Source: Ignavibacteria bacterium
GTDB taxonomy: Bacteria; Bacteroidota; Ignavibacteria; Kapaibacteriales; UBA961
NCBI GenBank assembly: GCA_947491315.1
Contig: CANLII010000014.1
Span: 1-53,893, forward strand
Reading direction: 5' to 3'
Length of the DNA: 53,893 bases
The notes beneath the pieces are model-generated. The model saw only the letters and a program-made list of their open reading frames with translations, was not told the DNA's origin and did not search any database. The position numbers and the translations under genes were made by a program. Shown piece after piece: positions 9,829 through 18,428 of the stretch. The first letter of the stretch is position 1. The number at the start of each line of letters is the position of its first letter.

Positions 9829-10502
9829 GAACAATTATTCTAACAGGCGCGACAGGACTGATAGGCGAGACCTTCATCAATCTCTTCTCGATGCCAAGAA
9901 ATGCCAAACTCATCATAGTAACAAGAAAAAAACCTGATTTTGAATTACCAAAAGGAGTGGAAGTCCGAATCATTTCTGACTTCTTCGATGAAGATGCGCT
10001 ATGCGAAGCTCTACACGGTGGAAATGAAATGATTTGTTGCATTGGAACAACAATCAAAAAAGCAGGAAGCAAGAAAGCATTTGAGAAGACCGATGTCGGC
10101 ATTATAGAACTTCTCGCTCAATGCTGTTCGGAGCTTGATTATGATGGTTTTCATTATGTCAGTTCCATCGATTCCTCAATTGCATCCAAGGCATTCTATT
10201 TGCAATGCAAGGGAAGAGCCGAAATGGCGATTCAACTCAGAAAATTCAAAAGAATCAGCATTCTCAGACCATCATTATTGCTTGGAAAGCGTAGAGAATA
10301 CAGACTTGGAGAGAAAATCGGGATGACTTTCAGTGTATTCTTTCCTTTTTTCTTGGTCGGACCATTAAAGCGATATAGACCAATTCAAGCAGATACGGTG
10401 GCAAAATGCTTATTGTACCGTGCAATGTCTGACAATGAAGACAAGATGATATTCGAATCTGAAGAAATCAAGACATATACCACATTAACCATCAATTTTT
10501 GA
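9825..10502 (+). CDS. NAD(P)-binding atypical SDR, HTATIP2/TIP30-like
   Basis: A 225-residue Rossmann protein starting at GTG in a 4-base overlap with the thioesterase stop. The dinucleotide motif GATGLIG lies at residues 8-14, and VSSIDSS followed by FYLQCKGRAE gives a YxxxK pair in the place of the SDR active site. The ILRPSLLLGKR stretch is typical of the TIP30/NAD_binding_10 group. Its reaction is not predictable; it may be a reductase or a regulator. It is followed one base later by a GroES-like gene, so the three form one operon. Confidence 0.78.
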   Translation: MRTIILTGATGLIGETFINLFSMPRNAKLIIVTRKKPDFELPKGVEVRIISDFFDEDALCEALHGGNEMICCIGTTIKKAGSKKAFEKTDVGIIELLAQCCSELDYDGFHYVSSIDSSIASKAFYLQCKGRAEMAIQLRKFKRISILRPSLLLGKRREYRLGEKIGMTFSVFFPFFLVGPLKRYRPIQADTVAKCLLYRAMSDNEDKMIFESEEIKTYTTLTINF

Positions 10503-10503
10503 C

Positions 10504-10881
10504 ATGATACTTGATATTCATGAATTTGATCGCATACATGTAGTGGGTGATCGTGTATTGATCAAACCAAGACCCGAGGATGAACAAACGCGGTCGGGTT
10601 TATTTTTGCCTCCCGGCATTGAAGAACAGGAAGAGGCGGCCAGCGGTTATATCATCAAGGTGGGTCCGGGATTTCCATTGGCCTCCAATCAAGATCACGA
10701 ATCTTGGAAATATGCTGAAGAAGAAGTGAAGTATATTCCACTTCAGGCAAAAAATGGTGATTTGGCAGTGTATATGAGAAAACAGGCAATCGCAATTCAA
10801 TTCAATGATCAGCAATATGTGATTGTTCCTCAACATGCTATTTTGATGCTGTACAGAGATGATGGACTCTTTGATGCATGA
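10504..10881 (+). CDS. GroES-like co-chaperonin family protein
   Basis: A 125-residue Cpn10-fold protein. GDRVLIKPRPEDEQTRSGLFLPP matches the GroES start, and the mobile-loop region (about 25-40) and IIKVGPG and VPQHAILMLYRD at the end are also in place. It is longer than the usual 97 residues because of an insert around DHESWKYAEEEVKYIPL. No groEL is adjacent, and it sits in an operon with a thioesterase and an SDR, so it is probably a second, divergent Cpn10 rather than the main GroES. The start is the ATG one base past the SDR stop. Confidence 0.8.
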   Translation: MILDIHEFDRIHVVGDRVLIKPRPEDEQTRSGLFLPPGIEEQEEAASGYIIKVGPGFPLASNQDHESWKYAEEEVKYIPLQAKNGDLAVYMRKQAIAIQFNDQQYVIVPQHAILMLYRDDGLFDA

Positions 10882-10939
10882 TGGTATCTCCACATAATTC
10901 TGTACATTATCCTACTGAATTTCCTCATATACGCACTTC

Positions 10940-13186
10940 ATGAAAAGTACTACTAACATAAAAGAAGAAGAATTAGGTAAAGATCCCGAAGCGGATCTTG
11001 CGCTCCTTTTGTCCGAATGCAAAAAGAGTTTGTCTAAAGTTGATGAAGATCTCATCACAAGGGCATTCAATTTTTGTGTGGAAATTCATAAGAATGACAA
11101 AAGAGCTGATGGGAGACCTTATTATTCGCACCTTTTGGCAACTGCATTGATTGTTGTTCGAGAGATTCCACTTGATGATATATCTGTTGCCGCTGCTCTA
11201 TTGCACGATGTTGTGGAAGATCATGAACCTCGTGTTTCTCTTTCGGATATCCGCAGGGATTTTGGCGATACGATTGCTGAAATCGTGGATGGTGTGACGA
11301 AGATTCAGGATATTTCAAAAAGTAAGGAAATCACCAGAGCTGAGAGTTACCGCAAACTATTACTCTCGCTTGTGAATGATGTGCGGGTGATCTTGATCAA
11401 ATTTGCCGATCGACTTCACAATATGCGTACGCTTGATCATTTGTCACCCGAGAGCAGAAAGCGCATAGCCAATGAAACAATGGAAATCTATGCGCCATTC
11501 GCACATCGTTTCGGGCTCGGTTCCATCAAATGGGAATTGGAAGATTTGGCTTTCAAACATTTGGACAGAGAGCATTATGATGAAGTGAAGAATGGCTTGA
11601 AGAGCACTCGCAAGGAGCGTGAGGATTTCATCAATGCTTTTATTGCTCCCATTGCTGAAAGACTCACTGCAAATCACATACAATTTGAAATTTCGGGTAG
11701 GCCAAAACATATCTATTCCATATTCAACAAAATGCGGGTTCAGGAAAAGCGCATTGATGAATTATATGATTTGTTTGCCATTCGGATTATTCTTGACACC
11801 GATGACAAAAATGAAAGTTTCTTTGTCTATGGAATCGTTTCTGAGTTTTATACGCCCGTACCGGAACGATTCAAAGACTATATTTCTGTCCCAAAGAAAA
11901 ATAATTATCAATCCCTACACACAACCGTGATCAGCAATGATGGTAAGCGTGTCGAAGTACAGATTCGTACTCGCTCCATGCATGAAATTGCTGAAAAAGG
12001 TGTGGCTGCACACTTCAATTATAAAGCGGAATCGCTCGGCAAAAAGATTTCATTCGGCGGTAAAGATCTCGAAGAATGGGCCAATTGGATGCGAGATGTT
12101 TTTGATAATGCAGGCGGTGGCGATGAAGCAGTGCAACAATTGCTCGAAAGTTTCAAACTCAATTTGTATCAGCAAGAAATTCAAGTGTTTACTCCCAAAG
12201 GCGAATTACGTGTGCTTCCCGTGAATTCCACTCCGGTGGATTTTGCATTTGATATCCATTCTGCGATCGGATTGCATTGCATTGGGGCAAAAGTGAATGG
12301 TCGCATCGTCTCGCTCGACTATAAACTGCAAAATGGCGAGCAAGTGGAAATCATCACTTCGAAGAATCAGACTCCCAATCGGGATTGGGAGCGATTTGTC
12401 ACCACGCACAAAGCAAAACAGGGAATCAAAAAATTCCTCAATGAGGAAAAGCGTACACTCACTGCCGAAGGGAAGGAAATTTGGGAGAAAAAATCTAAGA
12501 AGGCAGGTCTGCACATCGATGAAGACCAATTGGAGAAGATCATTCTTTCGCTTCGTTTCGAGCATCGAGGTGATTTCTTTCATAAACTCGCCACTGGTGA
12601 AGCAAATCTTGATCTGACATTAGCGCTCATCAAAGAAAAAGTAAAACCGGGTGCTCGCGAACAAGAGATACAACAAACGGATTATTCAACTGATGAGGTG
12701 TATCAAGCCGTTCGAGGTGATGGTTCAAATGGCGTGTTTATCATTGGTAGTCCTGAAACCTCCAAAGGTATTCTCTATGATTATGCTAAATGCTGCAATC
12801 CTCTTCCCGGAGATCATATTATTGGTCTTGTTTCAACTGGAACCGGCATTAGAGTGCATCGAAAAACATGCAGAAATATCATGGATTTGATTGAAAAAAG
12901 AGATGGTCGTATCATGTCTTTGCAATGGGTAACTGTCCAACAAGGAGAGTATATCGCAGCAATTTCACTTGAAGGTGAAGATCGAGCAGGTTTGCTGAAT
13001 GAGATCACAAATGCAATCGTAGGTTTTAACAATACGAATATTCGAAGCGTGAATATCAATGCTGCCGGAACGCATTTCAAAGGTTTAGTCACGGTATTTG
13101 TAAAGAATACAGAGCATCTGCATCGTATTTTCGACCGATTGCGCAAAATCAAAGGTATTTCTTCCATAGAGCGTTTTGAAGGCTAA
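10940..13186 (+). CDS. rsh: Bifunctional (p)ppGpp synthetase/hydrolase (RelA/SpoT)
   Basis: A 748-residue long RSH protein. The HD hydrolase domain carries YYSHLLATA (His64), LLHDVVEDHE (His89-Asp90, Glu93-Asp94) and KFADRLHNM (about 154-162). The synthetase domain follows, with GRPKHIYSIFNKM (253-265), ELYDLFAIRI and YISVPKKNNYQSLHT (314-328). Then come a TGS domain (about 413-475), a region with YAKCCNPLPGDHIIG, and a C-terminal ACT domain (about 670-745). Complete hydrolase motifs suggest a bifunctional enzyme that both makes and degrades the stringent-response alarmone. It starts 58 bases after the GroES-like gene. Confidence 0.95.
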   Translation: MKSTTNIKEEELGKDPEADLALLLSECKKSLSKVDEDLITRAFNFCVEIHKNDKRADGRPYYSHLLATALIVVREIPLDDISVAAALLHDVVEDHEPRVSLSDIRRDFGDTIAEIVDGVTKIQDISKSKEITRAESYRKLLLSLVNDVRVILIKFADRLHNMRTLDHLSPESRKRIANETMEIYAPFAHRFGLGSIKWELEDLAFKHLDREHYDEVKNGLKSTRKEREDFINAFIAPIAERLTANHIQFEISGRPKHIYSIFNKMRVQEKRIDELYDLFAIRIILDTDDKNESFFVYGIVSEFYTPVPERFKDYISVPKKNNYQSLHTTVISNDGKRVEVQIRTRSMHEIAEKGVAAHFNYKAESLGKKISFGGKDLEEWANWMRDVFDNAGGGDEAVQQLLESFKLNLYQQEIQVFTPKGELRVLPVNSTPVDFAFDIHSAIGLHCIGAKVNGRIVSLDYKLQNGEQVEIITSKNQTPNRDWERFVTTHKAKQGIKKFLNEEKRTLTAEGKEIWEKKSKKAGLHIDEDQLEKIILSLRFEHRGDFFHKLATGEANLDLTLALIKEKVKPGAREQEIQQTDYSTDEVYQAVRGDGSNGVFIIGSPETSKGILYDYAKCCNPLPGDHIIGLVSTGTGIRVHRKTCRNIMDLIEKRDGRIMSLQWVTVQQGEYIAAISLEGEDRAGLLNEITNAIVGFNNTNIRSVNINAAGTHFKGLVTVFVKNTEHLHRIFDRLRKIKGISSIERFEG

Positions 13187-13253
13187 TTCATATCTTTTGA
13201 GTGTTTTTCATAATTTCGTCCATTCTATTTTACCAAATCTTACAAGGTGTCCC

Positions 13254-13778
13254 ATGGCTATTCAAGGCGCATTCAATTTCAAAACATGGATTGATGAACA
13301 TCGGCATTTACTCAAACCACCGGTTGGAAATGCCACTGTGTATGAGGATACAGATTTCATCGTAATGGTTGTGGGCGGACCGAATTCCAGGAAAGATTAT
13401 CACTATAATGAAGGTGAGGAATTTTTCTATCAACTTGAGGGGGATATCACCGTTAAAATCATAGATGATGGAAAGCAGAGAGACATTCACATAAAGGAAG
13501 GCGATATTTTTCTGCTCCCACCAAGAACATCGCATTCGCCGCAAAGAGGGCCCAATACTGTTGGATTGGTCATGGAACGAAAGCGTAATGACAATGAATT
13601 GGACGGCTTCATGTGGTTCTGTGAATCTTGTACTTCAAAGCTTTACGAGGAGTACATACCGCTGAGTGATATCGTGAAACAACTACCTCCAATTTTCGAA
13701 AGATTTTATGGTTCACTTGAACATCGCACCTGCAAGCAATGTGGTAATGTGATGGAACCGCCACCAAAATTATCATGA
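13254..13778 (+). CDS. 3-hydroxyanthranilate 3,4-dioxygenase
   Basis: From the ATG at 13254 the product has 174 residues, the usual length of the bacterial enzyme. It opens the ring of 3-hydroxyanthranilate, giving the precursor of quinolinate. All known active-site residues line up with the Cupriavidus enzyme, shifted by one: Arg46, His50, Glu56, His94, Arg98 and Glu108 (iron ligands His50, Glu56, His94). The C-terminal rubredoxin-like site is also present as C123xxC126 and C160xxC163. Other kynurenine-pathway genes are not in the window. An extended frame starting at 13176 overlaps the RSH gene and is not favoured. Its stop overlaps coaX by 4 bases. Confidence 0.9.
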   Translation: MAIQGAFNFKTWIDEHRHLLKPPVGNATVYEDTDFIVMVVGGPNSRKDYHYNEGEEFFYQLEGDITVKIIDDGKQRDIHIKEGDIFLLPPRTSHSPQRGPNTVGLVMERKRNDNELDGFMWFCESCTSKLYEEYIPLSDIVKQLPPIFERFYGSLEHRTCKQCGNVMEPPPKLS

Positions 13779-14524
13779 AATATATTGCATTGGACTTCGG
13801 AAATTCGCGTGTAAAATGCTATGCGCAAGGTCCTCAATTATTGGGGACTTTTGCATATTCAGCCACGGAATGGGATTCAGAACTACATGCAATCATCATG
13901 AATTATGTTCAAGAAGAGGAATGTTTGATTGGGATTTCAACAGTTAATCCCGTCATGGACCAACAATTCAATCAGATTTTGGATACAATTCCGAGCTTAC
14001 AGCATATTCGCACGAAATCATTACTCATGAATTCCGGAATCATTGATTTTTCCGAAATTACCGGTATGGGTGAAGACAGAATGCATGGTCTATTTGGCGC
14101 TTTGACTCAATGCAAAGCCCCGCTCATCACGATTGATTGCGGCACGGCAATTACTTTCAATATTCTCGATGCGGAAAAGAAATGTCTTGGTGGTTCGATC
14201 ATGCCAGGTCTTTCCACGATGTACGAAGCTCTTGGAACAGTTACTGCTGGATTACCGAAATTGTCTCCAAATCCCACACTTTCATGCTCTGGAACGAATA
14301 CACATGATGCAATTCATGCTGGTATATCATCTGCAATTTCCGGTGCCATACTCAAATATCTTGGTCAGTTTCCGGATCTCTCCTTTTGCATTTTTGGTGG
14401 GGATGCTGAAGCAATCTTGGAAATCATGGATGATAATTCAAAAAAACGCCTTCAATTCAAGCCGGATTCGATAGCACAAGGAATCTTCAAAGCTCTTGCT
14501 TTGTCGATAGATGCACATCGCTGA
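13775..14524 (+). CDS. coaX: Type III pantothenate kinase
   Basis: A 249-residue ASKHA-fold kinase that phosphorylates pantothenate, the first step of CoA synthesis. Visible motifs are the N-terminal phosphate-binding DFGNSRVK (6-13), GEDRMHGLFGA in the pantothenate-binding region, and IDCGTAITFNIL, whose Asp is the catalytic residue in the family. GGSIMPGLSTMYEAL and the late IFGGDAE are also typical. It overlaps the dioxygenase gene by ATGA, so NAD and CoA cofactor genes are co-translated. Confidence 0.92.
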   Translation: MKYIALDFGNSRVKCYAQGPQLLGTFAYSATEWDSELHAIIMNYVQEEECLIGISTVNPVMDQQFNQILDTIPSLQHIRTKSLLMNSGIIDFSEITGMGEDRMHGLFGALTQCKAPLITIDCGTAITFNILDAEKKCLGGSIMPGLSTMYEALGTVTAGLPKLSPNPTLSCSGTNTHDAIHAGISSAISGAILKYLGQFPDLSFCIFGGDAEAILEIMDDNSKKRLQFKPDSIAQGIFKALALSIDAHR

Positions 14525-14534
14525 AAAGTTTTTC

Positions 14535-14565
14535 TTGTGTGAATACATAAAAACTCATACTTTCG
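14535..14565 (+). promoter_or_regulatory. Candidate Bacteroidota-type promoter for rplU-rpmA
   Basis: TTG at 14535-14537 and TACTTTCG at 14558-14565 are separated by 20 bases. This matches the Bacteroidota -33/-7 pattern (TTTG, 19-20 nt, TAnnTTTG) with one mismatch in each element. It lies about 50 bases ahead of rplU. Confidence 0.4.
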
Positions 14566-14614
14566 CAGTTCTCATTACGAGAGATCAGTTCATCAATTCA
14601 TCGACTGTACCAGC

Positions 14615-14926
14615 ATGTTCGCAGTAGTAGAAATAGCAGCCCAGCAATTCACGGTAAGAGCAACCGACACTTTGACAGTTCCACTGTTGGATGCGGAAAT
14701 CGGCTCAAGTGTTGAATTCGGAAATATCCTTCTTGGTGGCGAAGAATCCAATATATTGATTGGAAACCCCTATTTAAGTGGTTCCGTCACAGCAACTGTC
14801 CTTGCACACGGCAAAGGCGGCAAAATTCTTGTTTTCAAGAAAAAACGTCGTAAGGGCTATCGCAAATTGAATGGACATCGTCAGCATTACACGCAAATTC
14901 AGATTAATGATATAAAGCTCGGATAA
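14615..14926 (+). CDS. rplU: 50S ribosomal protein L21
   Basis: A 103-residue bL21. It begins [14 protein letters not shown], the usual start of the family, and ends with [20 protein letters not shown], the conserved basic rRNA-binding tail. The first gene of the usual rplU-rpmA pair; its stop codon overlaps the Shine-Dalgarno sequence of rpmA. Confidence 0.97.
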   Translation: MFAVVEIAAQQFTVRATDTLTVPLLDAEIGSSVEFGNILLGGEESNILIGNPYLSGSVTATVLAHGKGGKILVFKKKRRKGYRKLNGHRQHYTQIQINDIKLG

Positions 14927-14930
14927 GGAG
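14925..14930 (+). promoter_or_regulatory. Shine-Dalgarno sequence of rpmA
   Basis: AAGGAG lies 7 bases ahead of the rpmA ATG and overlaps the rplU stop codon. Strong sites of this kind are uncommon elsewhere in the window. Confidence 0.75.
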
Positions 14931-14937
14931 TTATAGA

Positions 14938-15201
14938 ATGGCACACAAAAAAGGCGCCGGCTCTACCAAGAACGGCCGCGACTCAAATTCCAAACGACGT
15001 GGTGTGAAACGTTTCGGCGGTCAATCAGTTACAGCCGGAAGTATTCTCATTCGTCAATGTGGAACCCGTTTTCATCCGGGTAATAATGTCGGATTGGGCA
15101 AAGATTATACATTGTTTTCACTTGTAGATGGCATAGTGAAATTTGAGCGTAAAGACAGTACACGCTTGAAAGTTTCAGTGTATCCAGTCGCAATCGCTTA
15201 A
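14938..15201 (+). CDS. rpmA: 50S ribosomal protein L27
   Basis: An 87-residue bL27. The start [16 protein letters not shown] and the run [20 protein letters not shown] are the family signature. The protein begins directly with MAHKKG, without the N-terminal extension that Firmicutes remove with Prp protease. It sits 11 bases after rplU and is followed by a terminator. Confidence 0.97.
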   Translation: MAHKKGAGSTKNGRDSNSKRRGVKRFGGQSVTAGSILIRQCGTRFHPGNNVGLGKDYTLFSLVDGIVKFERKDSTRLKVSVYPVAIA

Positions 15202-15218
15202 TAAGCACAATGATTTTC

Positions 15219-15253
15219 AAGCCCCAATGCAGTATGGCATCGGGGCTTTTTTT
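15219..15253 (+). terminator. Terminator of rplU-rpmA
   Basis: A 12-bp stem with a single mismatch (AAGCCCC paired with GGGGCTT in its outer part) and a 6-base loop is followed by seven T. It ends just before the dUTPase start. Confidence 0.88.
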
Positions 15254-15267
15254 ATTTGGACAAAAAG

Positions 15268-15711
15268 ATGCTTTCTGTTCACATCATGAAATGCGGAGAA
15301 ATATCTGGTGTATTGCCCGCATATACTACGACAGGTTCCGCCGGAATGGATATTTCCGCTGCTCTTGCCGAGTCTATGATATTGGAGCCCGGTGCAATCC
15401 TCATGATTCCAACTGGAATTGCCATTGCGCTTCCACAAGGATTCGAATGTCAAGTTCGATCACGAAGTGGACTGGCTGCAAAGCATGGAATCTTTGCTTT
15501 GAATGCACCAGGCACGATTGACTCCGATTACCGCGGTGAAATCAAGGTGATTCTAGCCAATTCTGGCAAAACACCATATGCGATTCAACCCGGTGAGAGA
15601 ATAGCACAACTCGTGATCGCACGATACGAAACCGTGCAATGGGAACTCGTGAAATCACTTGATGAAACTGAACGAGGAACTGGTGGATTTGGCAGTACAG
15701 GAACTTTGTAA
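15268..15711 (+). CDS. dut: dUTP diphosphatase
   Basis: A 147-residue trimeric dUTPase; it hydrolyses dUTP to dUMP. All five family motifs are present: [32 protein letters not shown] (with the catalytic Asp and uracil-binding hairpin), PGERIAQLV, and the C-terminal [10 protein letters not shown] that closes over the phosphate chain. The ATG at 15268 is chosen; a TTG at 15256 would add four residues but lies against the preceding terminator's T-run. Confidence 0.95.
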   Translation: MLSVHIMKCGEISGVLPAYTTTGSAGMDISAALAESMILEPGAILMIPTGIAIALPQGFECQVRSRSGLAAKHGIFALNAPGTIDSDYRGEIKVILANSGKTPYAIQPGERIAQLVIARYETVQWELVKSLDETERGTGGFGSTGTL

Positions 15712-15719
15712 TTTTTCTT

Positions 15720-15750
15720 TTTGCCATATCACAAAATACTCTTACATTTG
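15720..15750 (+). promoter_or_regulatory. Bacteroidota-type promoter of the L31/S18 operon
   Basis: TTTG at 15720-15723 and TACATTTG at 15743-15750, exactly 19 bases apart, are a full match to the Bacteroidota consensus TTTG-N19-TAnnTTTG. The predicted start of transcription is about 30 bases ahead of the 57-residue gene at 15788. Confidence 0.7.
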
Positions 15751-15787
15751 CAATCCTGTTGTTCATATCATTCTGTGCAAATAACAC

Positions 15788-15961
15788 ATGGCAAAGAAGC
15801 AAACATTCGGCGACAAAATGAGCAAAAAGGCTGCGGCCACAAGCATCAATGTTCGCGTAATTAAACCTTATCATACCGATAAAGGACATATGAAATACCT
15901 CGAGCGCTTCGTGAAGATCGGGGATTTATCAGAAATTGACAAAATTGACATTAATAGATAA
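15788..15961 (+). CDS. Small basic protein of unknown function leading the L31/S18 operon
   Basis: A 57-residue frame starting MAKKQTFGDKMSKK and ending in KIDINR. It is rich in Lys and has no cysteine or membrane helix. It lies 38 bases after a full-match promoter and 4 bases before rpmE, so it is very likely translated. Many Bacteroidota have a small basic protein (DUF4295) beside ribosomal protein genes; the MAKK start and size recall it, but I cannot claim homology. A ribosome-associated role is a reasonable inference from context only. Confidence 0.75.
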   Translation: MAKKQTFGDKMSKKAAATSINVRVIKPYHTDKGHMKYLERFVKIGDLSEIDKIDINR

Positions 15962-15965
15962 TCAC

Positions 15966-16205
15966 ATGAAAAAGAATCTTCATCCCTATTATCATCAGGT
16001 CGAGATTGTCATGACAGACGGTACAGTCTATCATACTCGCTCCTGTTATAAAAGCGATCGCATGGTGCTTGAGATTGATTCCAAGAGCCATCCATTTTTT
16101 ACAGGCAAACAAATGCTTGTGGATACAGCAGGTCGTGTCGAGCGCTTCAATAAGCGCTTTGAAAAAACTAAATCAATGAAAACTCAACCTGTTAAGGAAG
16201 ATTAA
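15966..16205 (+). CDS. rpmE: 50S ribosomal protein L31, form without zinc cysteines
   Basis: A 79-residue bL31. It starts [14 protein letters not shown] and carries [20 protein letters not shown], the family signature. The zinc-binding form has Cys at four positions; here only one Cys remains (in RSCYKS), so this is a C-minus, zinc-independent protein. A longer frame from 15936 overlaps the small upstream gene and is rejected. It starts 4 bases after that gene and ends 2 bases before rpsR. Confidence 0.93.
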   Translation: MKKNLHPYYHQVEIVMTDGTVYHTRSCYKSDRMVLEIDSKSHPFFTGKQMLVDTAGRVERFNKRFEKTKSMKTQPVKED

Positions 16206-16207
16206 TC

Positions 16208-16486
16208 ATGAGACAACAACCATTGAATGCGGTCAATAATCCTTTTTTGACTGGCAATCGTAATAAAAGAACACCAAATAAGAAGAAAGTCAATCCAATG
16301 GGTCAAACCCGTGTGATTGATTATTTAGAACCTAAGGCATTGCAAAGATTCATCAATGATCAAGGGAAAATTCTTCCTCGTCGTATCACAGGTGTTTCTG
16401 CTATTCAACAGCGTCAAATTGCTCTTGCAATTAAGTATGCTCGTCATTTAGCATTGATTCCATTTGTTAGCCAAGATGTTCGCTAA
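16208..16486 (+). CDS. rpsR: 30S ribosomal protein S18
   Basis: A 92-residue bS18. The core [20 protein letters not shown], then RRITG and [19 protein letters not shown], is the family signature. The N-terminus is about 20 residues longer than in E. coli and basic. It lies here with L31 rather than with its usual partners S6 and L9. A purine-rich AAGGAAG (16194-16200) lies 7 bases before the ATG. A terminator follows. Confidence 0.96.
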   Translation: MRQQPLNAVNNPFLTGNRNKRTPNKKKVNPMGQTRVIDYLEPKALQRFINDQGKILPRRITGVSAIQQRQIALAIKYARHLALIPFVSQDVR

Positions 16487-16509
16487 GAAAGTCTGTGAAA
16501 TTTTATTGA

Positions 16510-16538
16510 AGGACATGATTAATTCATGTCCTTTTTTT
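16510..16538 (+). terminator. Terminator of the L31/S18 operon
   Basis: Perfect 9-bp stem (AGGACATGA with TCATGTCCT), 5-base loop, then a run of seven T. Confidence 0.9.
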
Positions 16539-16578
16539 ATTTTGACTCTCCCTAATCTATCGGGAACAGAATGTAATT

Positions 16579-17646
16579 ATGTCTGAATTCGAAAAAGAAC
16601 ATATTCCTAAAGCTGAAATCACTGCACAAAGTAGAAGTCAATACTTTGAGTTAAGTAAGCATACATCCATTCAATATGTAGTGTATGCCGTACTGAACAT
16701 TGCAATTGTGGCACTCTTGCATATCATGATTGCTATGCCTTTAATGGATATGTTTTTTACAAAATTCATGCATGCAGATGTTGCTTCAAGTGGAGAAATA
16801 CTTGAATATCGCATCGCTGAGGGTGCACCAAAAGACGAAGTTGTAACGAATCGCTTTACGAATTGGGGTGTCATTGAGCGCATGGCCGGTGCGGAGAATG
16901 AGTTAGGGAGAAAACGATTGGCTCGTTATCTCTTCAACCCGACTCTTGCACTATTACCATTAGTTTTATTTATTGGATTTGGTCTCAGTACTTATTTCGT
17001 TGCATTTCTACCCAAGAGTATTGGCTTGCTCAGGCAAAAGATACAGCGCGAAATCATGAATATGCTCGATACGATTTCCATCTCATTGTATGGCGAGCAT
17101 ACAGATGAAGAAATCATGCATTTGCGTAATAGAGTTATGGAAGCTGATATAAGGGATTTGCATGATCTGGCAAAAGAGTATAAAATTACTGTTGATGAAG
17201 TGAAAAACTTGCAAGGAGCATTGCTTTGGCAGGAAGCGACAAGTCCATTAGAAATTTTCCTGCGAACTCAAGTTGCATTGCAATTCTATATGCGATCCTA
17301 TTTTTCCATACAATATGCTAATGCCATATTGGGAATGGTATATATGGGCGCCGCGGTACTGATTATTATTATCGGTATTCGAGGCTTGAAATTCATTCCA
17401 TCAAGTGAACCTTCAATTATTTTATTTGCACTGAGTCTTGAATTCATATTGCTGATCGTGTATGCGGTGATGCTCATTTTCTCACCCAAAGAAGATGATA
17501 GAGAACAATCGCGCTCTTCAAATGAGGGAGCCGGTATTTTCTCCATATTGGGAGGAAATACTCAGGATACAGGAGCCAGAAATGCTGAAGTAGAATCGTT
17601 GTTGAAGATTTTTATGACACAGCCACCGGATTCTAAGAAAAAGTAA
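16579..17646 (+). CDS. Polytopic membrane protein of unknown function
   Basis: Not recognised. A 355-residue protein with membrane helices near residues 32-58, 120-145, 238-263 and 276-300. Between the second and third lies a soluble, mostly helical region (about 145-235) rich in charged residues (KIQREIMNMLDTISISLYGE and following), likely cytoplasmic. A polar segment (about 60-115) separates the first two helices and should be on the other face. The C-terminus is polar. No transporter or enzyme motif was recognised. It stands as a single gene after a terminator. Confidence 0.7.
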   Translation: MSEFEKEHIPKAEITAQSRSQYFELSKHTSIQYVVYAVLNIAIVALLHIMIAMPLMDMFFTKFMHADVASSGEILEYRIAEGAPKDEVVTNRFTNWGVIERMAGAENELGRKRLARYLFNPTLALLPLVLFIGFGLSTYFVAFLPKSIGLLRQKIQREIMNMLDTISISLYGEHTDEEIMHLRNRVMEADIRDLHDLAKEYKITVDEVKNLQGALLWQEATSPLEIFLRTQVALQFYMRSYFSIQYANAILGMVYMGAAVLIIIIGIRGLKFIPSSEPSIILFALSLEFILLIVYAVMLIFSPKEDDREQSRSSNEGAGIFSILGGNTQDTGARNAEVESLLKIFMTQPPDSKKK

Positions 17647-17729
17647 ACCGTCAACAATTTGGTTTTTTGTAGGAACCATGATTGCTCGATATTAGTTAGC
17701 GGTATATCATTCACAAGGAACAATCAATC

Positions 17730-18317
17730 ATGCAACAACTCAAGAAATTCTCAGCTTTCTTTGCAATATTCGGATATATGCTCATGACAACAATCGGATG
17801 TACGGCACAGGATCGTACTGTTCCAACAGGAACGGTTCATCAATTCAAGGTAAAAACCATTGATGGAACTGAAAAATCATTGTTGGAATATAAAGGTCGT
17901 GTACTCCTAATTGTGAATGTAGCATCACGATGTGGTTATACAAGTCAATATGCAGAACTTGAAGCATTACATAAAGCACATGCATCAAAAGGACTCAGCA
18001 TTCTCGGATTTCCTGCAAATAATTTTGGCGGACAAGAACCCGGAACAAATGCAGAAATCAAAGACTTTTGTTCAACAAAATTCAATGTTACTTTTGACAT
18101 GTTCGAAAAAATATCTGTGAAAGGTGGAGACAAAGATCCACTCTATGCATATCTCACCTCAGGTGGTGGTAATGGAGATTTATCTGGTGAGATTGGTTGG
18201 AATTTTGAGAAATTTCTTGTTGACAAAAATGGAAGAATCGTCAAGCGCTTCAAATCTGGTGTTGATCCACTTTCCGAAGAATTGATCCAAGCAATCGAGC
18301 AAGAAGAAGCCAAGTAA
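17730..18317 (+). CDS. Exported glutathione peroxidase-like protein
   Basis: A 195-residue GPx-family thiol peroxidase. NVASRCGYT holds the peroxidatic Cys68 (Cys, not selenocysteine); the other catalytic residues are Gln102 (FGGQEPG), and Trp157-Asn158 (GWNFEKFLVD). Bacterial members usually use thioredoxin rather than glutathione. An N-terminal hydrophobic segment ends in TIGC (Cys24), a plausible lipobox, so the protein is probably a periplasmic lipoprotein that removes peroxides there. It is a single gene with its own terminator. Confidence 0.92.
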   Translation: MQQLKKFSAFFAIFGYMLMTTIGCTAQDRTVPTGTVHQFKVKTIDGTEKSLLEYKGRVLLIVNVASRCGYTSQYAELEALHKAHASKGLSILGFPANNFGGQEPGTNAEIKDFCSTKFNVTFDMFEKISVKGGDKDPLYAYLTSGGGNGDLSGEIGWNFEKFLVDKNGRIVKRFKSGVDPLSEELIQAIEQEEAK

Positions 18318-18345
18318 ATGAAGATGAATATATATATATCCAGAA

Positions 18346-18375
18346 AATGTCTTGAGTTTCAAGGCATTTTTTTTT
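18346..18375 (+). terminator. Terminator after the glutathione peroxidase gene
   Basis: A 10-bp stem (AATGTCTTGA with TCAAGGCATT, one G-U pair), 3-base loop and a run of eight T. Confidence 0.85.
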
Positions 18376-18428
18376 GCATAATTGTGATTCCCATAGCTTA
18401 ATTTGTTCAACTCATAAACTGATCACAA

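Noticed and set aside
13176-13253. N-terminal extension of the 3-hydroxyanthranilate dioxygenase
   Set aside because: The extension overlaps the RSH gene end and shifts all active-site numbering; the 174-residue form matches the family exactly.
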